A stretch of DNA of 14,247 bases, from NCBI GenBank assembly GCA_945487445.1, contig CALYTU010000030.1, positions 1 to 14,247 on the forward strand, given 5' to 3'. A program made the position numbers and the translations under genes. Shown one piece after another: positions 1-5,813 of this stretch. Under the pieces are notes generated by a model. That model worked only from the letters and a program-made list of their open reading frames with translations, had not been told where the DNA came from and ran no database searches. The stretch is from an uncultured Clostridia bacterium. Lineage in GTDB: Bacteria > Bacillota > Clostridia > Oscillospirales > Oscillospiraceae. The number at the start of each line of letters is the position of its first letter. Within the stretch, counting starts at the first letter, position 1.

Positions 1-32
1 GTCCTGAGCGAAGCCGAAGGACCCGTACTCCT

Positions 33-69
33 GTCATTGCCGGAGGCAATGACGCCGCCTGCGGGCGGC
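33..69. repeat. Two adjacent perfect hairpins at the left edge
   Basis: GTCATTGCC (33-41) pairs with GGCAATGAC (45-53) around a 3-base loop, and GCCGCC (54-59) pairs with GGCGGC (64-69) around TGCG. Both stems are perfect. They adjoin the 44-bp units that follow and look like part of the same intergenic repeat cluster, whose left end lies outside the window. No gene is visible here. Confidence 0.6.
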
Positions 70-77
70 AGGAGGGA

Positions 78-197
78 CGGATTCTTCACTTCGTTCAGAA
101 TGACGGGGAAGGACGAAAGAGCGGATTCTTCACTTCGTTCAGAATGACGGGAAAGGACGAAGGGACGGATTTCTCACTACATTCGAAAGGACGAGGG
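78..197. repeat. Three 44-bp tandem units
   Basis: Units begin with CGGAT at 78, 122 and 166, an exact 44-base period. The first two are nearly identical and contain ATTCTTCACTTCGTTCAGAAT, which has the short inverted arms ATTCT/AGAAT. The third is diverged (CGGATTTCTCACTACATTCG). On the minus strand the motif reads GAACGAAGTGAAGAATCCG, very close to GAACGAAGTGAGAAATCCG inside the 123-bp mobile elements elsewhere in the window, so the two repeat types appear related. Open frames across the array translate to low-complexity peptides and are not genes. Confidence 0.75.
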
Positions 198-226
198 CTG
201 GTGAATGGTGACGCCCAGAAAAAACC

Positions 227-254
227 TTGCAATTTTGTCTGAATCAGATATAAT
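227..254 (+). promoter_or_regulatory. Predicted sigma-A promoter for the LTA synthase-like gene
   Basis: TTGCAA (227-232) and a consensus TATAAT (249-254) are 16 bases apart. The start would fall near 261, leaving a leader of about 210 bases before the chosen start codon at 475. The leader contains the short tandem repeats at 284-344. Confidence 0.5.
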
Positions 255-283
255 AGCAGATAGCATCTATACATATCAAAAAG

Positions 284-344
284 CATTTACCATATCAGAT
301 AACATTTACCATATCAGATAGCGGCGATCCTGGCGGCGATCCGA
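284..344. repeat. Short tandem repeats in the leader
   Basis: CATTTACCATATCAGATA occurs at 284-301 and again at 303-320 (19-base period). It is followed directly by a 12-base duplication, GCGGCGATCCTG/GCGGCGATCCGA (321-332, 333-344). The core ATCAGATA also occurs at 244-251 and 3799-3806. No function is assigned; slippage duplication and a repeated binding site are both possible. Confidence 0.6.
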
Positions 345-474
345 TCAGATTGCATCATTGCTGCCGCATTATGGATGTGAATCAGCTTACGCGGCAAACT
401 GCCCGCCATGGCGGACCGGGAGCGCCGAAAGCGCACAGGACGGAAACAAGAAAACCGAATCAGGTCAGGATAGA

Positions 475-2313
475 ATGATGGAGCATATCACTGAAAACAA
501 TCAAACATGGCTTCGCTCGCTGCGAGAACGCGGCTGGCTGCGGTCAGTCCTGCTGGTTCTGCTGAGCGCGGGCTTTCTGTTGCTGCAGGCCGTGCAGATG
601 CACCGAAGCGTCAACCTCGGCAGTCTGCTGTCGCTTTCGCTTCCGGTGCTTGCGCTGAACTGCGCTGTTCTGCTCTGGGCTGCGTTGGTTCTGCGGCTGC
701 TGCTCTTCCGCTGGCACTGGGCACTGCTGGCCTCCGCGCTGCTGTCAACGCTCTGGAGCGTTGCGAATCTTTTTGTCCTCGAGCTGCATGGCAGTCCGCT
801 GTTCATCAGCGAGCTTCGCAGTTTCGGCACCGCGATGGACGTGCTCGGGGGCTATTCGCTGCACTGGACCGCGGCGGTGACGCGGCAGATTGGCTATGGG
901 TTCGGTCTGCTGGCGCTTGCGGGCGGGGCGTTTCTGCTGCGAGAGCCGATGAAGGGGAAGCTCCCCCGGAGCCTTTTAAAGGGGCTTGGCCTGACTGCGG
1001 CGCTGTTGGCCGGTCTGTCCGCCGTGCTTTGGCTGCTGCTCTTTGTATGGCAGACGCCAAAGCCCCGCAAGAGCATGGGCTGGACCTGGTCGGAGGGTGT
1101 CCGGAGCTACGGTTATGTCTGCGCCATTGTGGAGGATGTGGACCGGGCCGCGAACGCCTATGTGAAGCCGGCAGGCTATGACGCCGCCCACTTGAATGCG
1201 CTCAGCCGCGTGCCGCAGCCGGAGCCTCCCGTGAAGCCGGACGTGATATTGATTCTCAACGAGTCCTTCTGCGACCTGCATGAACAGTTGGACTATACAA
1301 CAGATGTGGACGAGCTGGAGGACTTTTACAGCCTGCAAAACGCCGTCTTCGGAAAGGCTGTCGTGACCTCGCGGGAGGGCCACACCAACAACACCGAATA
1401 TGAGCTGCTGACCTCCAACGCGATGCATCTGCTGAGCGTGGCTGCGCCCTTCAACTATGTGAATTTGAGCCGCACGCCCCACACGCTGCCCCGCTATCTG
1501 CAATCTCTGGGCTACAAGACGGCTGCCATGCACTGCGGTTCGCCGTCCAACTATGCCCGCAACCGGGTCTATCCCGAGATGGGCTTTGACCGTGTGGTTC
1601 TGGGGCCGGAGCAGTTTACGAGGCGCAGCTACGGAAACCGCCCCTGGCTGGACGAGGACAACTACGCCGACTTGATATCCCTCGGCGAGGAGATGGGAGA
1701 CGGGCCAAAGCTGCTGTATCTGCTGACCTTCCAGGGCCACGGCGGCTATGAGGCCAATCCCCCGGAGCTTGACACCGTGCACGTGCAGGAGGACTTCGGG
1801 GAAAAGACAGATGAGCTGAACGAGTATCTGACCAGCATTCGGATGTCCAGCGCGGCCTTTCGGGCGTTGACAGAGCACTATTCCAAGGCGGACCGTCCGG
1901 TGATCATCTGCATGTTGGGCGACCATATCCCGGCGCTGTTCACCGATCTGCCGATGCGGCCCACCGCCAGTGAGGCGGAGCAGGAGGTGATGGAGCGCAC
2001 GGTGCCCTATGTAATCTGGAGCAACTACGGGGCGGAGCTTCCGACAGGTGATGAATATATGACGGTGACGGATCTGGTTCCCAGCCTGCTCCGAGCAGCA
2101 GGCTTGCCCCTGAGCACCTATTACCGTTTCCTGCTTCAGCTCCGCGAGGAGATTCCGGCCAGAACCCTCCACGGATATTACAGGGACGCTGACGGCTCCA
2201 CGGGCCTTCTGACGGAGCACCCGGCCTACGGGGACCTCTGCCTGTATTATGAGCTCGAGTATAACGGCCTCGTTTGCGGCCGCGACTATCGGGAGGACCT
2301 TTTCTTGCCCTGA
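475..2313 (+). CDS. LTA synthase family membrane sulfatase-fold phosphoglycerol transferase
   Basis: A 612-residue protein with about five N-terminal membrane segments (roughly residues 22-41, 50-78, 82-103, 140-156, 171-193) and a large extracellular alkaline-phosphatase/sulfatase-type domain. This is the architecture of LtaS-type enzymes, which transfer glycerol phosphate from phosphatidylglycerol to a polymer on the outer face of the membrane. Motifs: NESF with metal-ligand Glu263, GHTNNTE with probable nucleophile Thr304, FQGHGG with His422, and LGDH with Asp483-His484. Length fits the family. The frame stays open upstream to 358, but ATG 475 (or 478) follows AGGTCAGGA, while upstream codons look non-coding and lack a good ribosome site. 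It is monocistronic, ending at the palindromic terminator 2410-2444. The exact product (lipoteichoic acid or another glycerophosphate polymer) cannot be told from sequence. Family call is firm, substrate inferred. Confidence 0.9.
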   Translation: MMEHITENNQTWLRSLRERGWLRSVLLVLLSAGFLLLQAVQMHRSVNLGSLLSLSLPVLALNCAVLLWAALVLRLLLFRWHWALLASALLSTLWSVANLFVLELHGSPLFISELRSFGTAMDVLGGYSLHWTAAVTRQIGYGFGLLALAGGAFLLREPMKGKLPRSLLKGLGLTAALLAGLSAVLWLLLFVWQTPKPRKSMGWTWSEGVRSYGYVCAIVEDVDRAANAYVKPAGYDAAHLNALSRVPQPEPPVKPDVILILNESFCDLHEQLDYTTDVDELEDFYSLQNAVFGKAVVTSREGHTNNTEYELLTSNAMHLLSVAAPFNYVNLSRTPHTLPRYLQSLGYKTAAMHCGSPSNYARNRVYPEMGFDRVVLGPEQFTRRSYGNRPWLDEDNYADLISLGEEMGDGPKLLYLLTFQGHGGYEANPPELDTVHVQEDFGEKTDELNEYLTSIRMSSAAFRALTEHYSKADRPVIICMLGDHIPALFTDLPMRPTASEAEQEVMERTVPYVIWSNYGAELPTGDEYMTVTDLVPSLLRAAGLPLSTYYRFLLQLREEIPARTLHGYYRDADGSTGLLTEHPAYGDLCLYYELEYNGLVCGRDYREDLFLP

Positions 2314-2409
2314 CCGCACGAAGCGCATCCTGTGGGATGACAACCACCGCCGGACCGAACCGTTCGGAATACGGTCTGTGTTTATGCCGAACCGGGGGAT
2401 ATGAGAAAA

Positions 2410-2444
2410 CGTAAAAGGAGCCGACTTTTTCGGCTCCTTTTACG
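2410..2444. terminator. Bidirectional palindromic terminator
   Basis: A perfect 15-bp stem (2410-2424 with 2430-2444) around a 5-base loop CTTTT. The A-run in the left arm and T-run in the right arm give a U-rich 3' arm on either strand. It lies between two convergent genes (ends at 2313 and 2459) and can serve both. Confidence 0.85.
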
Positions 2445-2458
2445 CATCCGATAATGGA

Positions 2459-3343
2459 TCAGTCCTGAACGGACACCAGCTCAATGGTGAAGTTCAGCTC
2501 TTTTCCGGCCATTTCGTGATTGGCGTCGAAGGTGATGGTGGTTTCGTCCTTCGCCGCAACCAAAACAGAAATGGGATTGCCCTGCATGTCTTGGAGGTAG
2601 ACTCGTCGGCCCACCTCAGCCTGCTCCGCGCCGGGGATCTGCGCCAGCTCCAGGGTGAAAACTGCATTCGGGTCGGGGTCTCCGTAGGCTTCCGCAGGCA
2701 GGAGATGGACGTTCTTAATTTCGCCGATCTCCATATTTGCCACGGCGGCGTCAAAGCCGGGGATCATCATCCCGGCTCCGCACACAAATTCCAACGGCTC
2801 GCCCCGGTCATAGGAGGAGTCGAACTGCGTTCCGTCGTTGAAGGTGCCCCTGTAGTGGGTGCGGCAGGTTTTGCCCACGTTCTTTCCGTCCGGCTTCGAT
2901 TTGCCGTGGCAGCTCGTGCAGCTGCCGTCCTCATGACCGCCGCAGCTGTGGCCTTCGCCGTGACCGCCGCAGCTGTGGCCTTCGCCGTGACCGCCGCAGC
3001 TGTGGCCTTCGCTGTGATGGCTGCAATTAGCGCCGGTGTTGATGAGCTCGCCGCGGAGGTATGCTTCCACCGCCTCATCCGGATCGCCGGTGGCCCCGGC
3101 GCAAAGCTCAATACCGTGGTCTTCCAGCGCGGCCTGAGCACCGCCGCCGATGCCGCCGCAGATCAGCACGTCGATGGAACGGTCCGCCAGCAGACCGGCC
3201 AGCGCGCCATGACCGCTGCCGTTGGAGCCAATGAGTTCAGAGGAGATGATCTTGCCGTCTTCGACCTCATACACCTTGAATTGCTCTGTGTGGCCGAAGT
3301 GCTGAAAGATTTGTCCGTTTTCATAAGTGACCGCGATTTTCAT
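2459..3343 (-). CDS. NifX-like domain fused through a His/Cys-rich linker to a SlyD-like FKBP prolyl isomerase
   Basis: 294 residues, no signal peptide, so cytosolic. Residues 1-107 match the NifX/NifB C-terminal (dinitrogenase Fe-Mo cofactor biosynthesis) fold: start MKIAVTYENG, HFGHTEQF near 15-22, and DVLICGGIGGG at 58-68. Residues 108-147 are a metal-binding-type linker with three GHSCGGH units and a CTSCH motif. Residues 151-294 resemble SlyD: an FKBP core with Tyr164, Phe174-Asp175, Phe186, Phe197 and Tyr220 at expected pocket positions, then an insert-in-flap-like stretch (about 232-280) and a closing strand. SlyD-type proteins are isomerase-chaperones, some of which handle nickel; NifX-type domains bind Fe-S or cofactor clusters. 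Combined, this suggests metal-cofactor carriage or metalloprotein folding (inference). No nitrogenase genes are nearby. Start ATG 3343 has AAGGAG 6-7 bases upstream; a strong promoter lies at 3394-3422. Confidence 0.88.
   Translation of the reverse strand: MKIAVTYENGQIFQHFGHTEQFKVYEVEDGKIISSELIGSNGSGHGALAGLLADRSIDVLICGGIGGGAQAALEDHGIELCAGATGDPDEAVEAYLRGELINTGANCSHHSEGHSCGGHGEGHSCGGHGEGHSCGGHEDGSCTSCHGKSKPDGKNVGKTCRTHYRGTFNDGTQFDSSYDRGEPLEFVCGAGMMIPGFDAAVANMEIGEIKNVHLLPAEAYGDPDPNAVFTLELAQIPGAEQAEVGRRVYLQDMQGNPISVLVAAKDETTITFDANHEMAGKELNFTIELVSVQD
2934..3014 (-). repeat. Three in-frame 27-bp tandem repeats in the metal-binding linker
   Basis: Units at 2934-2960, 2961-2987 and 2988-3014; the first two are identical and the third differs by one base. 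Each encodes nine residues of the GEGHSCGGH type on the minus strand. Being a multiple of three, gain or loss of a unit would keep the frame and change the number of metal ligands. Confidence 0.9.
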
Positions 3344-3393
3344 GAATTTCTCCTTTTTACGCAGTTCATGCGCGTGAATTGTTTGCGTTCCAT

Positions 3394-3422
3394 ATGATAC
3401 AATACAATCCGAAAAAAGTCAA
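3394..3422 (-). promoter_or_regulatory. Predicted sigma-A promoter for the NifX-SlyD fusion gene
   Basis: On the minus strand TTGACT (3422-3417) and TATCAT (3399-3394) are separated by exactly 17 bases. The start would fall near 3387, giving a leader of about 45 bases. That leader holds an imperfect palindrome TTCATGCGCGTGAA (3366-3379), a possible operator or small RNA hairpin of unknown significance. Confidence 0.7.
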
Positions 3423-3620
3423 CGGAAAGAGGGCCTTCTGACCGCGTGCCGTGACAATAACGGCGGATGGCGGATAGAGATAAAGGATGATATACTATTA
3501 TTCCAGGATCGTGTAATAATATTTATAATTTGATCAATGATCTGACGCCCTGTACCCTGCAAGCGGCTTTTTACGAGTGAGATTGCTATGTCCGATTGTC
3601 GAAATATGTCGACCGTTGTC
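3423..3620. other. AT-rich divergent spacer without a recognised gene
   Basis: This lies between the promoter of the minus-strand fusion gene and the promoter of the J-domain operon. It is AT-rich with no convincing ORF, tRNA or structured RNA. Short repeats of TGTCGA-like sequence occur around 3595-3620 just ahead of the plus-strand promoter; they could be an operator but nothing proves it. Confidence 0.4.
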
Positions 3621-3649
3621 TTGACAAAGAACGCGTTGTAGAGTATATA
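3621..3649 (+). promoter_or_regulatory. Strong predicted sigma-A promoter for the J-domain/HIRAN/exonuclease operon
   Basis: Consensus TTGACA (3621-3626), a 17-base spacer, and TATATA (3644-3649). Transcription should begin near 3656. The 123-bp mobile element begins at 3658, so the transcript would start with the element's hairpin and run about 270 bases before the ATG at 3923. Confidence 0.75.
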
Positions 3650-3657
3650 TAAAAAGG

Positions 3658-3780
3658 GTATCTATTCAATAGCCCCATCTGTCATTTCGAACGAAGTGAG
3701 AAATCCGTTCCAATTTGCGTAGATAATACGGATTTCTCGGCGATGAATCGCCTCGAAATGACAGGATACTGAACAGATAC
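3658..3780 (+). mobile_element. 123-bp MITE-like element, copy 1
   Basis: A non-coding element with imperfect 14-bp terminal inverted repeats (GTATCTATTCAATA at the left; the right end reads TACTGAACAGATAC). Internal arms pair perfectly: 3679-3690 with 3753-3764 and 3698-3708 with 3728-3738, plus a small hairpin GGCGATGAATCGCC at 3739-3752, giving a branched fold. It is flanked by TAAAAAGG (3650-3657) and TAAAAAAG (3781-3788), an 8-bp target duplication with one mismatch. It differs from copy 2 at one base in 123. There is no transposase inside, so it must be moved in trans. Confidence 0.85.
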
Positions 3781-3922
3781 TAAAAAAGTAGATAACGGAT
3801 CAGATACTGTTCGGCAGCGTCGCGGGGAAACGTCCGAAAATACTTCCTGCTGTCGTTTGTCTGCGGCGGCGCGTTGCTGCCGATCCCGTGTGAAACCGCT
3901 GTTTGCGAACAGGGGAGTGCCA

Positions 3923-4756
3923 ATGGAAGAGAATACCGATCATACGCTCGCGCCGCATCCGGAGGACGCCGCCCTGCGCGAGGAGCTGGCGCGTTTACGT
4001 GCCTCGCTTACTGCGTTGCTCCTCCAGCGAGACGAGCTTTTGCTCATACAATGCCGTCGCATCGAGGCCGCCTACCTGCGGCGCTTTGGCGCGCTGGAGC
4101 TGAAGGTTTATGAGAGCTGGTGCGACTGTCTGCGCGCAAAGCGGAAGGCGAAGCTGATCCGCGCCAGACAAAACAGACGCGAGCAGGCGGATCTCACTCA
4201 GATCGAAGCGGAACTTGACGGGGAGCTTGCCGTCTACCGGGAGAAGCTGGAGGAACGTGTCCAAAAGATTGCTGGGCTTGGTCAAAAGCAGGGCGGCCCA
4301 GGGCTGTCAGTCGGCGGCACCAGGGAACTCAGAGAGCTCTACCGTCAGGCTGTGAAGGCTCTGCACCCGGATCTGCACCCGGGTGAGAAGGAGTGTCGCG
4401 TCAGGACCCTCGAGCAGGCTATGCGGGCTTATCGCGCCGGGGATCTGGACACGCTACGTGCCATCTGTGACGCCGTTGAGCCCGCGAAGGAACGGGCACA
4501 GACCGGGCTTGCCGCCCTTCGCACCGAGGTTCAGCGTCTGCGTGCGAGCCTGCGGGAGCTGAACAATTCCATCGAGAAAATCAAGCAGGAATATCCCTAC
4601 AACGCCCGCGTCTATCTTGAGGACGAGGCCAGCGCACTGGCGCGGCGACAGGAGCTGAACAACCAGCTCCGTGATCTGAAGATGCGGACGGCCCGTTATG
4701 AAACCGCTATCGCGCGGATGCTTGATGATGAAGAGGAGAATGGAGAGCGCATATGA
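3923..4756 (+). CDS. J-domain protein with flanking coiled coils
   Basis: 277 residues, highly charged and mostly helical, no signal peptide or membrane segment. Residues about 14-118 are an N-terminal helical/coiled-coil region; residues about 132-190 are a J-domain-like segment, LYRQAVKALHPDLHPG, with the HPD tripeptide at 148-150 needed to stimulate Hsp70 (DnaK) ATPase; residues about 187-272 are a second coiled coil. It lacks the Gly/Phe and zinc-finger regions of true DnaJ, so it is a specialised co-chaperone. The layout resembles J-domain proteins of Clostridia known to me only as uncharacterised. The start is set at ATG 3923 because AGGGGAG (3911-3917) lies 5 bases before it; the upstream extension to 3857 is Cys/Arg-rich and looks non-coding. 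First gene of a three-gene operon; its stop overlaps the next start by 4 bases. Partner and client are unknown. Confidence 0.82.
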   Translation: MEENTDHTLAPHPEDAALREELARLRASLTALLLQRDELLLIQCRRIEAAYLRRFGALELKVYESWCDCLRAKRKAKLIRARQNRREQADLTQIEAELDGELAVYREKLEERVQKIAGLGQKQGGPGLSVGGTRELRELYRQAVKALHPDLHPGEKECRVRTLEQAMRAYRAGDLDTLRAICDAVEPAKERAQTGLAALRTEVQRLRASLRELNNSIEKIKQEYPYNARVYLEDEASALARRQELNNQLRDLKMRTARYETAIARMLDDEEENGERI

Positions 4757-5142
4757 AGGATCTGATCCCCTCCGGTGCAGGAGGTCTGCTTCGGAGCCTG
4801 CATTCCGAGGTCCAGCTTCCGGCACCCTATGTGGAAGATGTGTTTCTGCTGGCGACAGTTGTGGCGGGGACCACGCACACAGTTGGAATCGAGGAACTGG
4901 AGCCGTTTTTGCGTCTCGGAGATCGGCTGGAACTGGTCCGTGTGCCGGACAATCCCTCCGACCCAAACGCCATTAAGCTCTATACCCGCGACCGGGTCAA
5001 AGTCGGCTATGTGCCGCGCCGGGAGAATCTGATTCTTGCCCGTCTGATGGACGCCGGGAAGCTGCTCTACGCGACGATCCGCGAAAAACAGTGGCAGGAT
5101 CACTGGCTCTGCATCGGGATCGACATCTATATGACCGACTGA
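4753..5142 (+). CDS. Stand-alone HIRAN domain protein
   Basis: 129 residues consisting almost entirely of one HIRAN domain. Visible hallmarks are FLLATVVAGT (31-40), RVPDNPSDPNAI (63-74) and VGYVPRREN (84-92), followed by the LARLMDAGK helix. HIRAN modules, known from HLTF and Rad5 and from bacterial nuclease or helicase proteins, bind DNA ends and damaged or stalled DNA; HLTF HIRAN grips single-stranded 3' ends. Start ATG 4753 overlaps the upstream stop as ATGA, which implies translational coupling, and GGAGAG lies about 6 bases upstream. The next gene, a 3'-5' exonuclease, begins 20 bases after this stop, suggesting that HIRAN recognises the substrate the exonuclease trims (inference). The frame is intact; nothing is missing. 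Confidence 0.85.
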   Translation: MKDLIPSGAGGLLRSLHSEVQLPAPYVEDVFLLATVVAGTTHTVGIEELEPFLRLGDRLELVRVPDNPSDPNAIKLYTRDRVKVGYVPRRENLILARLMDAGKLLYATIREKQWQDHWLCIGIDIYMTD

Positions 5143-5146
5143 GCAG

Positions 5147-5154
5147 AAGGAGGG
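5147..5154 (+). promoter_or_regulatory. Ribosome binding site that fixes a TTG start
   Basis: AAGGAGGG ends 8 bases before TTG 5163. It is the strongest ribosome site in the operon. The in-frame ATG at 5091 lies inside the HIRAN gene and would add 24 residues unlike any exonuclease N-terminus. The TTG start places the first beta strand, YETYVAFDVET, at the normal distance from the N-terminus. Confidence 0.8.
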
Positions 5155-5162
5155 AGCCGCTT

Positions 5163-5741
5163 TTGTACGAAACCTATGTCGCGTTCGATGTCGAAACGCC
5201 GAACGCACGCAATGACCGCATGAGCGCCATCGGCGTCGTGGTCGTGCAGGACGGCGTGCAGACCACGAGTTTTTATACGCTTGTCAATCCCGAGACGGAG
5301 TTTGACGCTTTCAATATCCGTCTGACTGGCATCACGCCCCGGATGATTATGTCCAAACCGACCTTCCCCGTCCTCTGGGAGCTTTTGCGTCCGCTTCTGG
5401 AAAAGGGAATCCTCTGCGCGCATAACGCGCCCTTCGACCTTGGCGTTCTGGGCCACTGCCTGCGCAGCTACGGAATCGACTGGATGCCGTACCGGGACTA
5501 TGTTTGCACCTGTCAGATCGGCCGCCGCCTCCTGCCGGACGCACCGAACCATCGGCTTGACACCCTGGCGCAGCGGCTCGACCTCCCCCTGCAGCATCAT
5601 AACGCCCTGAGCGATACGCGGGCATGCGCCGGGCTTTTGCAGCATTATCTCGCCCTTTCGGACCTGGGCGCCTTCCTGAGGACCTATGATTTCCGCGCCC
5701 TGCGAACGGTCCCATCGGCTGTGAAAATAGAAGAAATATAG
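5163..5741 (+). CDS. DnaQ-like DEDDh 3'-5' exonuclease
   Basis: 192 residues, a single exonuclease domain of the DnaQ/epsilon superfamily. All three Exo motifs are complete: FDVET with Asp9 and Glu11 (Exo I), HNAPFD with Asp92 (Exo II), and HHNALSD with His146 and Asp151 (Exo III, the 'h' subtype). Such enzymes use two metal ions to remove nucleotides from 3' ends of DNA or RNA. The short length and lack of polymerase, helicase or clamp-binding extensions show a stand-alone trimming or repair enzyme, not necessarily the replicative proofreader. It starts at TTG behind AAGGAGGG, a weaker start codon that may lower its yield relative to its partners. It is the last gene of the J-domain/HIRAN operon; no clear terminator was found before the ABC-F gene, so some read-through is possible. 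DNA versus RNA preference cannot be told. Confidence 0.88.
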   Translation: MYETYVAFDVETPNARNDRMSAIGVVVVQDGVQTTSFYTLVNPETEFDAFNIRLTGITPRMIMSKPTFPVLWELLRPLLEKGILCAHNAPFDLGVLGHCLRSYGIDWMPYRDYVCTCQIGRRLLPDAPNHRLDTLAQRLDLPLQHHNALSDTRACAGLLQHYLALSDLGAFLRTYDFRALRTVPSAVKIEEI

Positions 5742-5813
5742 AATATTGAACAGGAATAATGAATATTTACGGATTATTTATATTATACATCATTTATATA
5801 AAGGAGACATCCT

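Noticed and set aside
95..286. A 63-codon minus-strand ORF over the left-edge array
   Set aside because: It is the translation of the 44-bp repeats, a pattern that commonly gives spurious ORFs.
976..2343. A 455-codon open frame on the minus strand opposite the LTA synthase-like gene
   Set aside because: It is antisense to a gene with clear catalytic motifs and membrane segments. Its translation is compositionally odd and matches no family; GC-rich codon usage keeps the shadow frame open.
2888..2930. CTSCH in the fusion protein linker as a haem c attachment site
   Set aside because: The protein has no signal peptide and no cytochrome fold; in a His/Cys-rich linker the motif is better read as metal binding.
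2934..3014. Short CRISPR-like repeats
   Set aside because: The 27-bp units are directly adjacent with no spacers, lie in frame inside a coding region and encode a metal-binding motif.
2516..3397. A 293-codon plus-strand frame opposite the NifX-SlyD fusion gene
   Set aside because: The translation is Ala/Val-rich shadow sequence of the minus-strand gene, which has proper motifs, ribosome site and promoter.
5091..5162. ATG 5091 as the start of the exonuclease
   Set aside because: It would overlap the HIRAN gene by 52 bases and add unrelated residues; TTG 5163 has a far better ribosome site and places the Exo I motif correctly.
5742..5813. A sigma-A promoter in the AT-rich leader of the ABC-F gene
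   Set aside because: Several TATTAT/TATACA-like hexamers exist, but none has a -35 box at 16-18 bases, so no position could be defended.
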